From NCBI RefSeq assembly GCF_001483135.1, contig NZ_LNAL01000008.1, positions 1,426,001 through 1,490,000 on the forward strand: 64,000 nucleotides of DNA. The letters are read 5' to 3'. Positions 25,398 to 34,403 of the stretch are shown here, in pieces. The position numbers and the translations under genes were made by a program. Source of the DNA: Solirubrum puertoriconensis. Its GTDB lineage: Bacteria; Bacteroidota; Bacteroidia; Cytophagales; Hymenobacteraceae. Under the pieces are notes generated by a model. The model worked only from the letters and a program-made list of their open reading frames with translations. It ran no database searches and was not told where the DNA came from. Position 1 is the stretch's first letter; the number at the start of each line of letters is the position of its first letter.

Positions 25398-26312
25398 ATG
25401 CTGCTCGAAACCAAGTTGCCGATACGCTACATCTTTAGGCGCATCATGCCCGATGTGCTGCGGGTGTTGTTTATTTCCCTTGCATTTCAGCTGATCAAGG
25501 AGGTATTCGGGTCTTACCTGCCGCCCGTACCGCTGCAGCTGCCAACCATTCTGGGTAGCTCAATTTCGTTGCTGCTGGCGTTTAAAATCAGCCAATCGTA
25601 CGACCGGTGGTGGGAGGCCCGCCGCATTTGGGGCGCCATCGTAAACGATTCCCGCTCACTGGTGCTGCAGCTCAGCAGCTTTCTGAAACCCGAAGCCCAG
25701 GTGCCAGGCCCCGATCAGCGCACACCGGTGCAGGCTGTGACCTACCGCCAAATCGCCTGGGCCTATTGCTTGGGCCAATCGTTGCGCGGCCTCGATCCGC
25801 TCGATGGCATACAGAGCCTGCTTACCGACCATGAGTTGGCCTACACCAAGACGCATAACAACAAGCCCTTGGCAATAATGGCGTTGCACGTGCAGCAACT
25901 GCGCGACCTGGCTAACCAACAGTTTCTCAATTCCTTTCAGCAAATTCAGCTCGATGCCACCTTGGTACGCCTCACGGAATCGATGGGCGCCGCTGAGCGC
26001 ATCAAAAGCACCATCTTCCCAACGAGCTACCGCCTGATGGTGTACTTCTTTATTTACTTGTTTCTATTTACGTTGTCCCTAGGTCTGGTAGAAACCATTG
26101 GGCTGTGGGAGGTGCCGGTGCTGCTGCTCACGGCCTCCACGTACTTTTTGCTCGAGCGCACCGCCCGCTACCTGCAGGACCCCTTCAACAACAAGCCCAC
26201 CGACACCCCCGTGACGGCCATTGCGCGCAACATCGAAATAAACCTGCGCCAGCTGCTCCACGAAACCGATGTGCCCAAACCATACCCGCCCGGCCCGTAC
26301 TACCTGATGTAG
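25398..26312 (+). CDS. Bestrophin-like anion channel family protein
   Basis: A 304-residue membrane protein of the bestrophin/RFP-TM (YneE) family, pentameric chloride-type channels. Typical blocks: ETKLPIRYIFRRIMPDVL, the hydrophobic segment SSISLLLAFKISQSYDRWWEAR, IKSTIFPTSYRLMVYFFIYLF, and the C-terminal DPFNNKPTDTPVTAIARNIE. Four membrane helices are expected. The start at 25398 (MLLETKLPI) is preferred over 25323. It stands alone, convergent with the small membrane protein gene. Ion selectivity is not readable from sequence. Confidence 0.92.
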   Translation: MLLETKLPIRYIFRRIMPDVLRVLFISLAFQLIKEVFGSYLPPVPLQLPTILGSSISLLLAFKISQSYDRWWEARRIWGAIVNDSRSLVLQLSSFLKPEAQVPGPDQRTPVQAVTYRQIAWAYCLGQSLRGLDPLDGIQSLLTDHELAYTKTHNNKPLAIMALHVQQLRDLANQQFLNSFQQIQLDATLVRLTESMGAAERIKSTIFPTSYRLMVYFFIYLFLFTLSLGLVETIGLWEVPVLLLTASTYFLLERTARYLQDPFNNKPTDTPVTAIARNIEINLRQLLHETDVPKPYPPGPYYLM

Positions 26313-26362
26313 TGCGCAACCCTAGGGCAGCGTACCCAACGGGTTCCTGCGCTACAGTTGCC

Positions 26363-26818
26363 CTAATGAAACTTGCGCAGTCGCTTTTTGCTGAGCTCGT
26401 AGCTGATGATGGCCGGTACGTAGAACGTAACATCGGCCAGCAGCTTGGCCAGCAATATGCCGCCCGAAAGGCTGCCCATCATGGCCGGTAGTGCGTACAT
26501 CAGCGCGGGCCGAATCACGAAGCTGTCGGCCAGCTCGGCCACGCCAAACTCCACAAACAGCGCCCGCAGGTTTTTCAGGAAAGTACGCCCGGTGTAGGCT
26601 TTGCCGTGGGCGTGGCGGGTGCGGCGGGCGTGCAGCACATCAATCAGCAAAATATAGCCGAAGTAGGCCACGTTGCCGCCCCAGGTGCCGGCTAGCGCAG
26701 TAGTAAGGCGGTTGCCGATAGCCCAGTGCGCCCAGGCCGCGCACACCAGCGTAGCCACCACCGAAAGCACCTCGGCGGGCAGATAGCGGCGCAGCCATTC
26801 CTTTACTTTCTGTTTCAT
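26363..26818 (-). CDS. Small multi-pass membrane protein of unknown function
   Basis: A 151-residue protein with a basic N-terminus (MKQKVKEWLRRYLPAEVL) and about four hydrophobic segments, with conserved-looking soluble parts GNRLTTALAGTWGGNVAYFGY and RNLRALFVEFGVAELADSFV. The C-terminus ends in a basic helix (ISYELSKKRLRKFH). I cannot name the family with confidence, although similar proteins with this layout occur in other bacteria. It has its own promoter space but no obvious partner genes. Confidence 0.7.
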   Translation of the reverse strand: MKQKVKEWLRRYLPAEVLSVVATLVCAAWAHWAIGNRLTTALAGTWGGNVAYFGYILLIDVLHARRTRHAHGKAYTGRTFLKNLRALFVEFGVAELADSFVIRPALMYALPAMMGSLSGGILLAKLLADVTFYVPAIISYELSKKRLRKFH

Positions 26819-26871
26819 GCCGACAGTGGGCAGGCTGTTGCTGTTTCTGATGATGGTATTGGGCGAGCGAG

Positions 26872-26972
26872 GTAGCGTGGGCTTTAGCCCGCGTTTGCCT
26901 GCACGAATACTGCCGAACGATGTCGTAACAAAGTAAGTCGTTCGAGAAAATGCGGGCTAAAGCCCAAGCTAC
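26872..26972. repeat. Imperfect inverted repeat, REP-like
   Basis: Arms 26872-26896 and 26951-26972 share the core TGGGCTTTAGCCCGC in opposite orientation. The left arm also matches 21279-21304 in reverse complement with one mismatch, so this is a dispersed family rather than a local hairpin. Confidence 0.7.
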
Positions 26973-26981
26973 AGCCAAGCA

Positions 26982-27022
26982 AGCAGCCCCGCCTTAGGTA
27001 CGTATCCGAGGGCGGGGCTGCT
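26982..27022 (-). terminator. Hairpin terminator of the secreted GH31 gene
   Basis: 12-bp stem AGCAGCCCCGCC with its complement and a 17-base loop, 25 bases past the stop. No clear T-run. Confidence 0.6.
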
Positions 27023-27047
27023 GAATTGCTGGGAGCTGGGTAAGCGG

Positions 27048-29966
27048 TTAGCGCATGACCAAAATGCGCTGGCGCTGACCTTGAGCTTCGAAGTAGTACA
27101 CGCCAGCCGGTACTTGCTGCTTCTGGTCGTTTTGGGTGTCCCAGCGCAGCGTACGCTCGCCGGGCTTGGTACCATCAGCAAAGAGGGTGCGCACCACTTG
27201 GCCGGCAGCGTTGCGTACCTGCACCGCATATTGGCCGGGTGTGTGTACTTGGTACTGCACCTCGGTGCCGCTGTTGGTGCTGCGGTCGGCCACGGCACCT
27301 AGGGTAAAGGCCACGGGCGAGCGGTCGGGCTGGGCGGTTTCGGTGGGCAGCAGGCGCACACCGCGCAGGGCCAACTCCACGTTCTGGCCGCGCTGTTGCA
27401 GCGTGTTGATACGCAGCGTGCGCGTGGCGGCATCGTACTGCCACGCCGACGAGGCCAACGGTTGCCCGTTCAGCGTAGCCGCGGTGGGCGCGGCAGCTAC
27501 CCTAGGTATCCACCACTGCACGGTGCGGCGGGCAGGTTCGTTGGGGTAACCTTTGCCGGGGTACAGCTCGGTGCCTAGCGTCAGCTGCAGTTCGGTGCCG
27601 GTGTTGTTGGCGCGCAAGGCCCAGCGGCGGTACTGCTCGGCAGCCAGGGCTTGGGCGTTTTTGCCGTCGTCTTCATACAGTTTGCTTTCCGAGTATTTAA
27701 CGCCGGGAGCGGCGTAGTAGCGCACGTACAGCGTATCGGTGGGGGCTTGCGTGGTGTTGGGCCCCACTTGCGCCATGGGCAGCAGCGCCCCAGCTCGCAC
27801 CAACAGCGGAATATCACCTAGGGGCGCCGAGGCACCGATGGTTTGGCCGCCGCGCACCGGCGTGCCGGTGTGGTAATCGGCCCAGGTGCCGGTGGGCAGC
27901 ACTACGTTGCGGCGGCGCTGGCCGGGCTGCGTTACGGGCGCCACCAGCAAATCGCGGCCCAGCAGGTACTGGTCGTTGAGGTTGGCGAGGCGTTCGTCGG
28001 TAGGGTGCTCGTAGTTCATGGGGCGGGCCAGCGGCGCACCCGTAATGGTGTTGTCGTGGGCGAGGGTGTAGAGGTAGGGCAGCAGCGAGTAGCGCAGGCG
28101 CACGTAGCGGCGCACAATGCTTTGGTAGGGCTCGGGGTAGTAAACGGGCTCGGGCGGAACGCCTTCGCCGTGCGGCCGCAAAATGGGCGACAAGGCCGAG
28201 TGCTGCAGCCAGCGCGTGTACAGCTCGGCATCGTAGGGGCCTACGCAAAAGCCGCCCGCATCGGAGTGCATGTAGCCCACACCCGAAAGGCCCATGCCTA
28301 GCATAATGGGCACCTGCGCCTGGTACCCGCTCCACGAGCGGTTAATATCGCCCGACCACGGGAATACGCTGTGGCGCTGCATGCCCGCCCAGCCCGAGCG
28401 GGCCAGCAAAAACAGCCGCTCGTTGGGGTACTTGGCGTAATGGTTTTCGCTTAGGATAGAAGCCCAAGCCTGCCCGTACGCGTTATGAATCTGGCGGGTA
28501 GTGCCGCCGTCGTACACCATGTCGAAGGGCTGGTTTTCCGGCTCGCCCAGGTCGAACCACCAGCCGCCCACGCCGTCGCGCTTCAGGCGGTCGTACTGCT
28601 CCCACATCCACTGGCGCGTGGCCGGCCGAAACATATCGAGCAGCGTAGCCGGCCCGGCCCAAAACGACTCCACCGTGTACGGCTGGCCTTTCTGGTCGCG
28701 GCCCACCAGGCCCCGGCTGCGCACCAGCGCGTCGTTGCGGGAGGTGCGCATTACGTAGGGTTCCGAAATCAGGATGGTTTTGACGCCCGCCGAGTCGAGG
28801 CGGCGCATCATGCGCATGGGGTTCGGGAAGTTGGGCGCATCCCAGGCAAAATCGCCCTGCCGCTTGGTGCCGCCAAACCAGTACAAGTCGAGCACCACGC
28901 CGTCGATGGGAAAGCCTCCGGCGCGCATCTTGCGCGCAATACCTTCGGTTTCGGCCTCGGTGCGGTAGCCAAAGCGGCTCTGAATCAGGCCCAACGCCCA
29001 GCGGGGCGGCAGCGGCTGCGTGCCCGTGAGGGTGGTGTAGGCTTCGAGTACTTGCTGAAAGGGCTGCGATTCTACATCGGCCGAGCCCTGGTTGGGGCGC
29101 GGGGCTTCGCCTACCAGCAGGTAATACGTCAGGTTTTCGAGGCCTTCGCCGTCGTAGCGGAGCACGTTGGGCTCGGTGGCGCCTAGGTCGAAAGTGCCGG
29201 GAGCGTGGTTGTCGAAGAACAGGCCATACCCGCGCGACGACAGCACCACCGGCAGGTTGGTATTCAGCTGCGGGTCGCCGTTTTGGTAAGCGTAGTGCGC
29301 CACGTTGTAAAGCGTGAGCTTGCGGCCGCGCCGATCGACGGGCAAAGCGCGCGAACCAGTGCCGTAAAGGTGCTCGGTGGGGTTGAGGCGGAAGCTTACG
29401 CCCGCGCCGCCGGTGGCCGTAGCAAAGTTGGCTTGGCGCGTGTACAGCCCACCGGCATCGGCCAAGAGCGTATCGGCGCCGCGCATAAAGCTGATGCGCA
29501 ACGGGCTCTTCTGCACCAATACCTCAAGCAAGCCACCTAGGGGTTGCGGGTTCACGCGCAGCGAAGCGGCCGATTGCTGCAGTTTGGGCTGCTGCGTAAT
29601 GGCTTGGCCGCGGCCGGGCGCCGAGCTAAACGCCGTGATGGGCCGCTGCAAGCGCAGGCTTATCGAGGAGTCGCGGGGTGCGGGCGAGCCGCTGGGGTAA
29701 AAATCGACGCGGTAGGCCTCGCCGCTGAAGCCGGCCCCGGGTGCAAACCACGGCTGCACGCGCACGGTGGCGCCGGTAGTGGTGCGGATGGTGAGCACCT
29801 TGCCCTGCAGGGCGTGGCTCTGGTAGTTACCAATGCTGCTAACGGGCGCTTCGGGCCGCTGAAACGGGTCGTCGGCGGGCGGGCCGCCACCTTCGCGTTG
29901 GGCCACGGCAGCGGTGGCGGCTGACAAAAACAGCAAGGGCAACAGGCGGCGGAAATGCGCAGGCAT
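27048..29966 (-). CDS. Secreted GH31 alpha-glucosidase with FlgD-like C-terminus
   Basis: A 972-residue glycoside hydrolase family 31 enzyme. Signal peptide MPAHFRRLLPLLFLSAATAA, N-terminal beta-sandwich, then the catalytic barrel with nucleophile D472 in GGWWFDLGEPE and acid/base D569 in MHSDAGG. A proximal and distal beta domain follow, and the last 90 residues (YQVHTPGQYAVQVRNAAGQ, GTKPGERTLRWDTQN) form a FlgD/Ig-like domain that often ends T9SS cargo. It should hydrolyse alpha-linked glucosides or xylosides outside the cell; specificity is uncertain. Start at 29966 is chosen for the signal peptide; the frame extends to 30098. Confidence 0.93.
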   Translation of the reverse strand: MPAHFRRLLPLLFLSAATAAVAQREGGGPPADDPFQRPEAPVSSIGNYQSHALQGKVLTIRTTTGATVRVQPWFAPGAGFSGEAYRVDFYPSGSPAPRDSSISLRLQRPITAFSSAPGRGQAITQQPKLQQSAASLRVNPQPLGGLLEVLVQKSPLRISFMRGADTLLADAGGLYTRQANFATATGGAGVSFRLNPTEHLYGTGSRALPVDRRGRKLTLYNVAHYAYQNGDPQLNTNLPVVLSSRGYGLFFDNHAPGTFDLGATEPNVLRYDGEGLENLTYYLLVGEAPRPNQGSADVESQPFQQVLEAYTTLTGTQPLPPRWALGLIQSRFGYRTEAETEGIARKMRAGGFPIDGVVLDLYWFGGTKRQGDFAWDAPNFPNPMRMMRRLDSAGVKTILISEPYVMRTSRNDALVRSRGLVGRDQKGQPYTVESFWAGPATLLDMFRPATRQWMWEQYDRLKRDGVGGWWFDLGEPENQPFDMVYDGGTTRQIHNAYGQAWASILSENHYAKYPNERLFLLARSGWAGMQRHSVFPWSGDINRSWSGYQAQVPIMLGMGLSGVGYMHSDAGGFCVGPYDAELYTRWLQHSALSPILRPHGEGVPPEPVYYPEPYQSIVRRYVRLRYSLLPYLYTLAHDNTITGAPLARPMNYEHPTDERLANLNDQYLLGRDLLVAPVTQPGQRRRNVVLPTGTWADYHTGTPVRGGQTIGASAPLGDIPLLVRAGALLPMAQVGPNTTQAPTDTLYVRYYAAPGVKYSESKLYEDDGKNAQALAAEQYRRWALRANNTGTELQLTLGTELYPGKGYPNEPARRTVQWWIPRVAAAPTAATLNGQPLASSAWQYDAATRTLRINTLQQRGQNVELALRGVRLLPTETAQPDRSPVAFTLGAVADRSTNSGTEVQYQVHTPGQYAVQVRNAAGQVVRTLFADGTKPGERTLRWDTQNDQKQQVPAGVYYFEAQGQRQRILVMR

Positions 29967-29991
29967 TGGCAGAGCAGGAATACTTGAGCTA

Positions 29992-29999
29992 GCAAAATA
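29992..29999 (-). promoter_or_regulatory. Putative -7 box TATTTTGC before the secreted GH31 gene
   Basis: On the minus strand, TATTTTGC, close to TAnnTTTG, 25 bases before the start codon. Confidence 0.35.
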
Positions 30000-30170
30000 C
30001 GCGTTCGGGCCGCATTGGGCAGAACGGCGCGCAAAAAGCCTTGGAGCAGTACTTGATGATGGGGCGGCGCCTAGGTACAGGTGCTGGTGCGTAACCACAA
30101 CAGTAACAACGATAAAGCTGGCCCCGCGTACGCCCTAGGTACGTTCCGCAACTAACCTAAGCCAGCCGTC

Positions 30171-30515
30171 ATGCAAGCATCCGGAAGTGAAAATACTCCG
30201 CAACTAAACGCCACCGTGCAAGCCCTGCAATCGGCCGACTTGCTGCAGCAAGGCCCGCAAGCCCAGCAATACATCCGCGAATGGGCCCAGGCCCTGCGCC
30301 GCTCTACCAACACGCAGCTCTCCGATATTGCCTCCGAGCTCGATCGGCTCAACGACCTGCTGCAAACCGCCTCGCCCGATAAAGACCGCGTGCGCCAATC
30401 GTTGCAAACCCTGGCCGAGTACACCGAGCGTGCCGCCGAAAGCATCGGCGCTTCGAGCGGCGACATGCAGCAGCTCAGCCATGCACTTAATGGAGCGGCC
30501 AACCAGTTGCGGTAG
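30171..30515 (+). CDS. Small helical hypothetical protein
   Basis: A 114-residue cytoplasmic protein, rich in Gln, Ala, Ser and Leu with heptad-like spacing (LDRLNDLLQTA, VRQSLQTLAEYTERAAES), so probably a helical coiled-coil. There is no Cys, signal or catalytic motif. I do not recognise the family. It stands alone, upstream of the serine hydrolase gene. Confidence 0.6.
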   Translation: MQASGSENTPQLNATVQALQSADLLQQGPQAQQYIREWAQALRRSTNTQLSDIASELDRLNDLLQTASPDKDRVRQSLQTLAEYTERAAESIGASSGDMQQLSHALNGAANQLR

Positions 30516-30574
30516 CAGCACCTAGGGATTTTGGTATACGGAGCTGGTGTTCCGGTAGACTAAGGGTAATATTA

Positions 30575-30658
30575 AGCCGAATATATATTATTCGGCTGGG
30601 GCAACCGTGCGCCATCGGCAAGCATCTGCCCAGCTGCAAGTGCGCTTCAGCGCTTGCA
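30575..30658 (+). promoter_or_regulatory. Two small hairpins upstream of the serine hydrolase gene
   Basis: 30575-30597 is a 9-bp stem (AGCCGAATA, loop TATAT) without a T-run; 30635-30658 is a second imperfect stem around TGCGCTTCAGCGC. They lie in the 180-base leader region and could be an operator, leader structure or weak terminator of the upstream gene. Confidence 0.35.
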
Positions 30659-30697
30659 AAGCAGCTTACATACTTAGTCCTACTTATCACCACCACC

Positions 30698-32179
30698 GTG
30701 AAAAAACGTTTCCGCCTATTCTCCTTTGTAATCAGTGGCGCTTTTGCTCTGTTGCTGAGCAGCCCTGCCGCCGCGCAAACACAAGCACCTGCCGACAGCG
30801 TTGATATGCTGGTAAAACAGGCCATGCAGCAATTGCGCATACCTGGCTTGCAGCTGGCCGTGGTGCGCCACGGGCAAGTGGTGAAGTTGGGCAACTACGG
30901 CCTGAGCAACGTGCAGGACTCGGTGCCGGTAACCAGGCAAACGCGCTTTTTCCTGAACTCTATCACCAAAGCCTTTGTGGGCGTGGCTGTAATGCAACTG
31001 GTAGAGGCCGGTAAGCTCGATGTAGCCGCGCCGGTTGGCCGCTACCTGCCCGAGCTGCCCGCCGCTTGGCACCCCGTTACGGTGCGGCAGCTGCTTACGC
31101 ATACCTCCGGCCTGCCCGACATCATGCCCGAGGATGCGATGGTCACCGAAAACAACGAAAAGGCCGCCTGGGCGCAGGTGCAAACCCAACCGCTCGACTT
31201 CCCGGCCGGCCAGCAATTTGCCTACAACCAAACCAACTACCTGCTCCTGGGTAAGCTCATCGATAAGCTCAGCGGGCAGCCCTTTGCGCAGTTTATCCGG
31301 CAGCGCCAGCTCGAGGTAGTGGGCATGCCCCGCACCACCGCCGGCGACGCCCACGACGTGCTGCCCCGCATGGCCCGAGGCTACACCTACACGCAGTACA
31401 TTGATGGGCAGGTGCGCCGTGGCAAGCAGATGCGCAATTTGTTCGAGGTATTCCCGCCCTCGCTGCGCACGGCTGCGGGCATGAGCTCCACAGCCGAGGA
31501 AATGGCCCGCTGGGTAATTGCCCTGCAACAAGGCAAGCTGCTGCAACCCGCCAGCATCACCACCCTCTGGACGCCTGGCCGCCTCAACGACGGTACGCAG
31601 CGCAGCTTCGGCGGCAAGCTCACCGGCTACGCCCTAGGTTGGCCCACGGTTGACAGGCCCGAGCACCCGGCCGTGGCGCCCGTTGGGGGCGGCCGCTCGG
31701 CCGTGTTCGTGTACCCCCACGACGACCTCGCCATTGTTGTGCTCACCAACCTGCAAGGCGCCAGCCCCGAGCGGTTCGTCGACGAGCTGGCAGCCTGCTA
31801 CATTCCCGATATGCGCGCGGCCGATGGCTTTGGCTTGCCGCCCGTGGTGCGCGCCCTGCACCGCACGTTGCGCCAGCGCGGTTTCCAGCACGCCGAGGCC
31901 GAGGTGCGCAAAGCCAAGCGCCAAAACCCCAATTACCAGCTAACCGAAGCCGACGTGAATGCCTGGGGCTATATCCTGATGCAGCAAGGGCAAATGGCCA
32001 ACGCCCTGTCCGTGTTTCAGTTGAACGTGCGTTTGTACCCCAACAGCGCCAACACCTACGACAGCCTGGCCGAAGCCTACGCCGAGATGGGCAACAAGAA
32101 GCTGGCAACCCAGAACTACGCCCGGGCTTTGCAGTTGAACCCGCAAAACAAGACGGCCGCTGAGTACCTGAAAAACTAA
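30698..32179 (+). CDS. Beta-lactamase-fold serine hydrolase with TPR tail
   Basis: A 493-residue exported protein. Signal peptide MKKRFRLFSFVISGAFALLL, then a class C beta-lactamase/esterase fold with SxxK at S88-K91 (NSITKAF). The second motif, usually YxN, here reads Y176-N-Q178 (FAYNQTNYLLLG), with Gln in the Asn position. The last 130 residues (about 365-493) form TPR-like helices (YILMQQGQMANALSVFQLN and TYDSLAEAYAEMGN). The start codon is GTG. It may act on peptides or esters in the periplasm. A strong terminator follows. Confidence 0.88.
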   Translation: MKKRFRLFSFVISGAFALLLSSPAAAQTQAPADSVDMLVKQAMQQLRIPGLQLAVVRHGQVVKLGNYGLSNVQDSVPVTRQTRFFLNSITKAFVGVAVMQLVEAGKLDVAAPVGRYLPELPAAWHPVTVRQLLTHTSGLPDIMPEDAMVTENNEKAAWAQVQTQPLDFPAGQQFAYNQTNYLLLGKLIDKLSGQPFAQFIRQRQLEVVGMPRTTAGDAHDVLPRMARGYTYTQYIDGQVRRGKQMRNLFEVFPPSLRTAAGMSSTAEEMARWVIALQQGKLLQPASITTLWTPGRLNDGTQRSFGGKLTGYALGWPTVDRPEHPAVAPVGGGRSAVFVYPHDDLAIVVLTNLQGASPERFVDELAACYIPDMRAADGFGLPPVVRALHRTLRQRGFQHAEAEVRKAKRQNPNYQLTEADVNAWGYILMQQGQMANALSVFQLNVRLYPNSANTYDSLAEAYAEMGNKKLATQNYARALQLNPQNKTAAEYLKN

Positions 32180-32198
32180 GGCAGCATAACGTGACCTC

Positions 32199-32249
32199 CA
32201 GGAAGTAAAAAAGCCTCGCCTACAACCGGTGAGGCTTTTTTACTTCCTG
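32199..32249 (+). terminator. Strong hairpin terminator after the serine hydrolase
   Basis: 19-base arms (CAGGAAGTAAAAAAGCCTC with complement) and a 13-base loop; the arms carry A6 and T6 tracts, so it may work in both directions. Confidence 0.88.
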
Positions 32250-32258
32250 AAGGTATTC

Positions 32259-32434
32259 CTGGCGCGAGCCGTAGCGCTTTCAGCGCGCGACTCGTGCCTT
32301 TTGATGGCGGGGAGTTCCCGGACTCCCGTACCGCGCAGGTGCCCAAGTAGCATCGTTCAACGCCCGGGAGTCCGGAGACTCCCACCCATGCGGCGGCGCG
32401 AGTCGCGCGCTGAAAGCGCTACGGCTCGCGCCAG
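32259..32434. repeat. Nested inverted-repeat element, about 176 bp
   Basis: Outer arms of about 40 bases (32259-32298 and 32394-32434) are near-perfect reverse complements. Inside lies a second pair (about 32308-32329 and 32361-32383) built around GGGAGTTCCCGGACTCCC and GGGAGTCCGGAGACTCCC. There is no open frame. The size and nesting look like a MITE or a composite REP element. Confidence 0.8.
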
Positions 32435-32517
32435 GGTTGCTTAGAACAAAAGCGTCATGTCGAGTTTAAAGCAAAACATCTCGCGTCTTGGCGCTGGAAA
32501 GTAAATAGACTATCTGT

Positions 32518-32564
32518 CGAGATGCTTAGCTGCGCTGACCTTCGGTTCGGCTGGCGCCTCTGCA
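32518..32564. repeat. Dispersed intergenic repeat, copy B
   Basis: 47 bases matching 17096-17142 with two mismatches (GAGATGCTTAGCTGCGCTG and GCGCCTCTGCA). It lies between the nested inverted repeat and the ggt gene end. Confidence 0.75.
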
Positions 32565-32594
32565 CAAAGACCTGAGGAAAAGCAGACAAGCTGG

Positions 32595-34349
32595 CTAATA
32601 CCCCGCCGCCGTATCGTCGCCGCGTGGGTCGGCGCCGCCTACCAGGGTACCATCATGGCGCCGCTCAATCATATCGATGCGGCCCCAGGGGCTGCGTGGG
32701 TTTAGTTTGTAGCCGCGGCGCTCCAGCTCGGTGCGGGCAGCGGGGGAGAGGGCGCCTTCTTCCACGTCGATGTGGTCGGGGAGCCACTGGTGGTGCAGGC
32801 GGGGCGCCGCCACGGCCTGTTGCGGATCGAAGCCGTATTCGAGCACATTGAGCGTAGCCTGCAGCACGGAGGTGATGATGGTACTGCCGCCGGGGGTGCC
32901 TACTACTAAGCACACCTGGCCTTTTTCGGTAACGATAGTGGGCGTCATGGACGAAAGCATGCGCTTGCCGGGCCCGATTGCGTTGGCCGTGCCGCCAATT
33001 ACCCCATACATATTTGGTACGCCGGCCTTCACCGAAAAATCGTCCATTTCGTTGTTCAGCAGAAAGCCCGCGCCTTGCACCACTACCAGCGAGCCGTAGC
33101 CGCCGTTAAGCGTGGTGGTGCAGCTTACCGCGTTGCCCTGCGCATCTACAATGCTGTAATGGGTCGTCTGGTCCGACTCGTAGCCGGGTAGCCCTGTACC
33201 GGCCGTTACCTGCGCCGAGGGCGTGGCCACGCTGGTTGGCGCAACGCCCTGCATACGCTGCTTAAGGTATTTGGCATCGAGTAGCTGCGCCACGGGTACC
33301 TGGCCGAAATCTGGGTCGCCGAGGTAAGTGGCGCGGTCGGCGTACACGCGGCGCTCGGCCTCGGTAATAAGGTGTACACCTGCGGCGGAGTGCCAACCTA
33401 GGCGGCCGAGGTTATACGGCTCCAGCATCTGCAGCATCTGGAGCAAGGCCACGCCCCCCGACGAGGGCGGCGGCATGCTGATGATGTCGTACTGGCGGTA
33501 GCGGCCGCGCACGGGCTCGCGCCATGCGGGTTGGTATTGGTCGAGGTCGGCCTGGCTGATGATGCCTCCGCCGCGCTGCATTTCGGCCAGCAACAGGCGG
33601 GCGGTTTCGCCCTGGTAAAAGCCCGCGCGGCCGTTTTGCTGAATCCGACCTAAGGCCGCTGCCAGCTCAGGATACTTGATAACGTCGCCGGGTTGCCATG
33701 GGCGGCCTTCGGGGTGGACATAGGTCGGCACATGCTTATTAACACTTAGCATATGCGGCCGAACCGAGTTGAGCCCCGCTGCTTCCTTAGACGTTAGCTG
33801 CAAGCCTTGGGCAGCCAGCTCGGCGGCGGGGCGCACCAAATCGGCCCACGGCAACTTACCCAGTTTCTGATGCAACGCTACCATACCCGCCACCGTGCCG
33901 GGCACGCCGGCGGCCAAGTGGCCCCGCGTGCTCAGGCCGGCGCGCACGTTTCCTTGGGCATCGAGGTACATATCGCGCGTGGCTGCCAGCGGCGCTTTTT
34001 CGCGAAAATCAAGCGCGCCCACCGAGCCATCGGCGGCGCGGTACACCACAAAGCCGCCGCCGCCAATATTGCCCGCCACAGGCAGCGCCACGGCCAAAGC
34101 AAACTGCACCGCCACAGCTGCGTCGTAAGCGTTGCCGCCTTGCCGCAGTACCTCCAGGCCAATGCGCGTAGCCTCGGGGTGCGCCGATACCACCATGGCC
34201 TGGCGGGCCGTAACGGGCGCCGCAGCCCTAGGTGCCGGCAGGGCAGTAGCAGCGGCGGAGGCAGTGTTGGCAGCCGGTTGGCGTTGGCAAGCGGGCGAGC
34301 CAACCAGCACAGCGGCCAGGCCCAGAGCAAGTAAGGAGCGGTGGAGCAT
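32595..34349 (-). CDS. ggt: Gamma-glutamyltransferase
   Basis: A 584-residue N-terminal nucleophile hydrolase that cleaves and transfers gamma-glutamyl groups from glutathione and related peptides. A lipobox, GSPAC, at about residue 21 makes it a lipoprotein. The substrate-binding segment GGFVVYRAADG and the active Thr in QTTHYSIVDAQGN are clear; cleavage before this Thr yields two subunits. Later blocks MLSSMTPTIV and LVVGTPGGSTIITSVLQ fit. Length is normal. It is divergent from the OmpA/PD40 gene with only 54 bases between the starts. Confidence 0.95.
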   Translation of the reverse strand: MLHRSLLALGLAAVLVGSPACQRQPAANTASAAATALPAPRAAAPVTARQAMVVSAHPEATRIGLEVLRQGGNAYDAAVAVQFALAVALPVAGNIGGGGFVVYRAADGSVGALDFREKAPLAATRDMYLDAQGNVRAGLSTRGHLAAGVPGTVAGMVALHQKLGKLPWADLVRPAAELAAQGLQLTSKEAAGLNSVRPHMLSVNKHVPTYVHPEGRPWQPGDVIKYPELAAALGRIQQNGRAGFYQGETARLLLAEMQRGGGIISQADLDQYQPAWREPVRGRYRQYDIISMPPPSSGGVALLQMLQMLEPYNLGRLGWHSAAGVHLITEAERRVYADRATYLGDPDFGQVPVAQLLDAKYLKQRMQGVAPTSVATPSAQVTAGTGLPGYESDQTTHYSIVDAQGNAVSCTTTLNGGYGSLVVVQGAGFLLNNEMDDFSVKAGVPNMYGVIGGTANAIGPGKRMLSSMTPTIVTEKGQVCLVVGTPGGSTIITSVLQATLNVLEYGFDPQQAVAAPRLHHQWLPDHIDVEEGALSPAARTELERRGYKLNPRSPWGRIDMIERRHDGTLVGGADPRGDDTAAGY

Positions 34350-34353
34350 GCAG

Positions 34354-34367
34354 CTAAATTACGTTTG
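34354..34367. promoter_or_regulatory. Overlapping divergent -7 boxes between ggt and the OmpA/PD40 gene
   Basis: TACGTTTG at 34360-34367 (plus) is an exact TAnnTTTG match 36 bases before the OmpA/PD40 start. On the minus strand TAATTTAG at 34354-34361 is a near match and ends 4 bases before the ggt start. The two boxes overlap by two bases. Confidence 0.45.
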
Positions 34368-34403
34368 TTGGTGTTTTTGCTACTGATTCCGCTCTGCCAC
34401 ACC

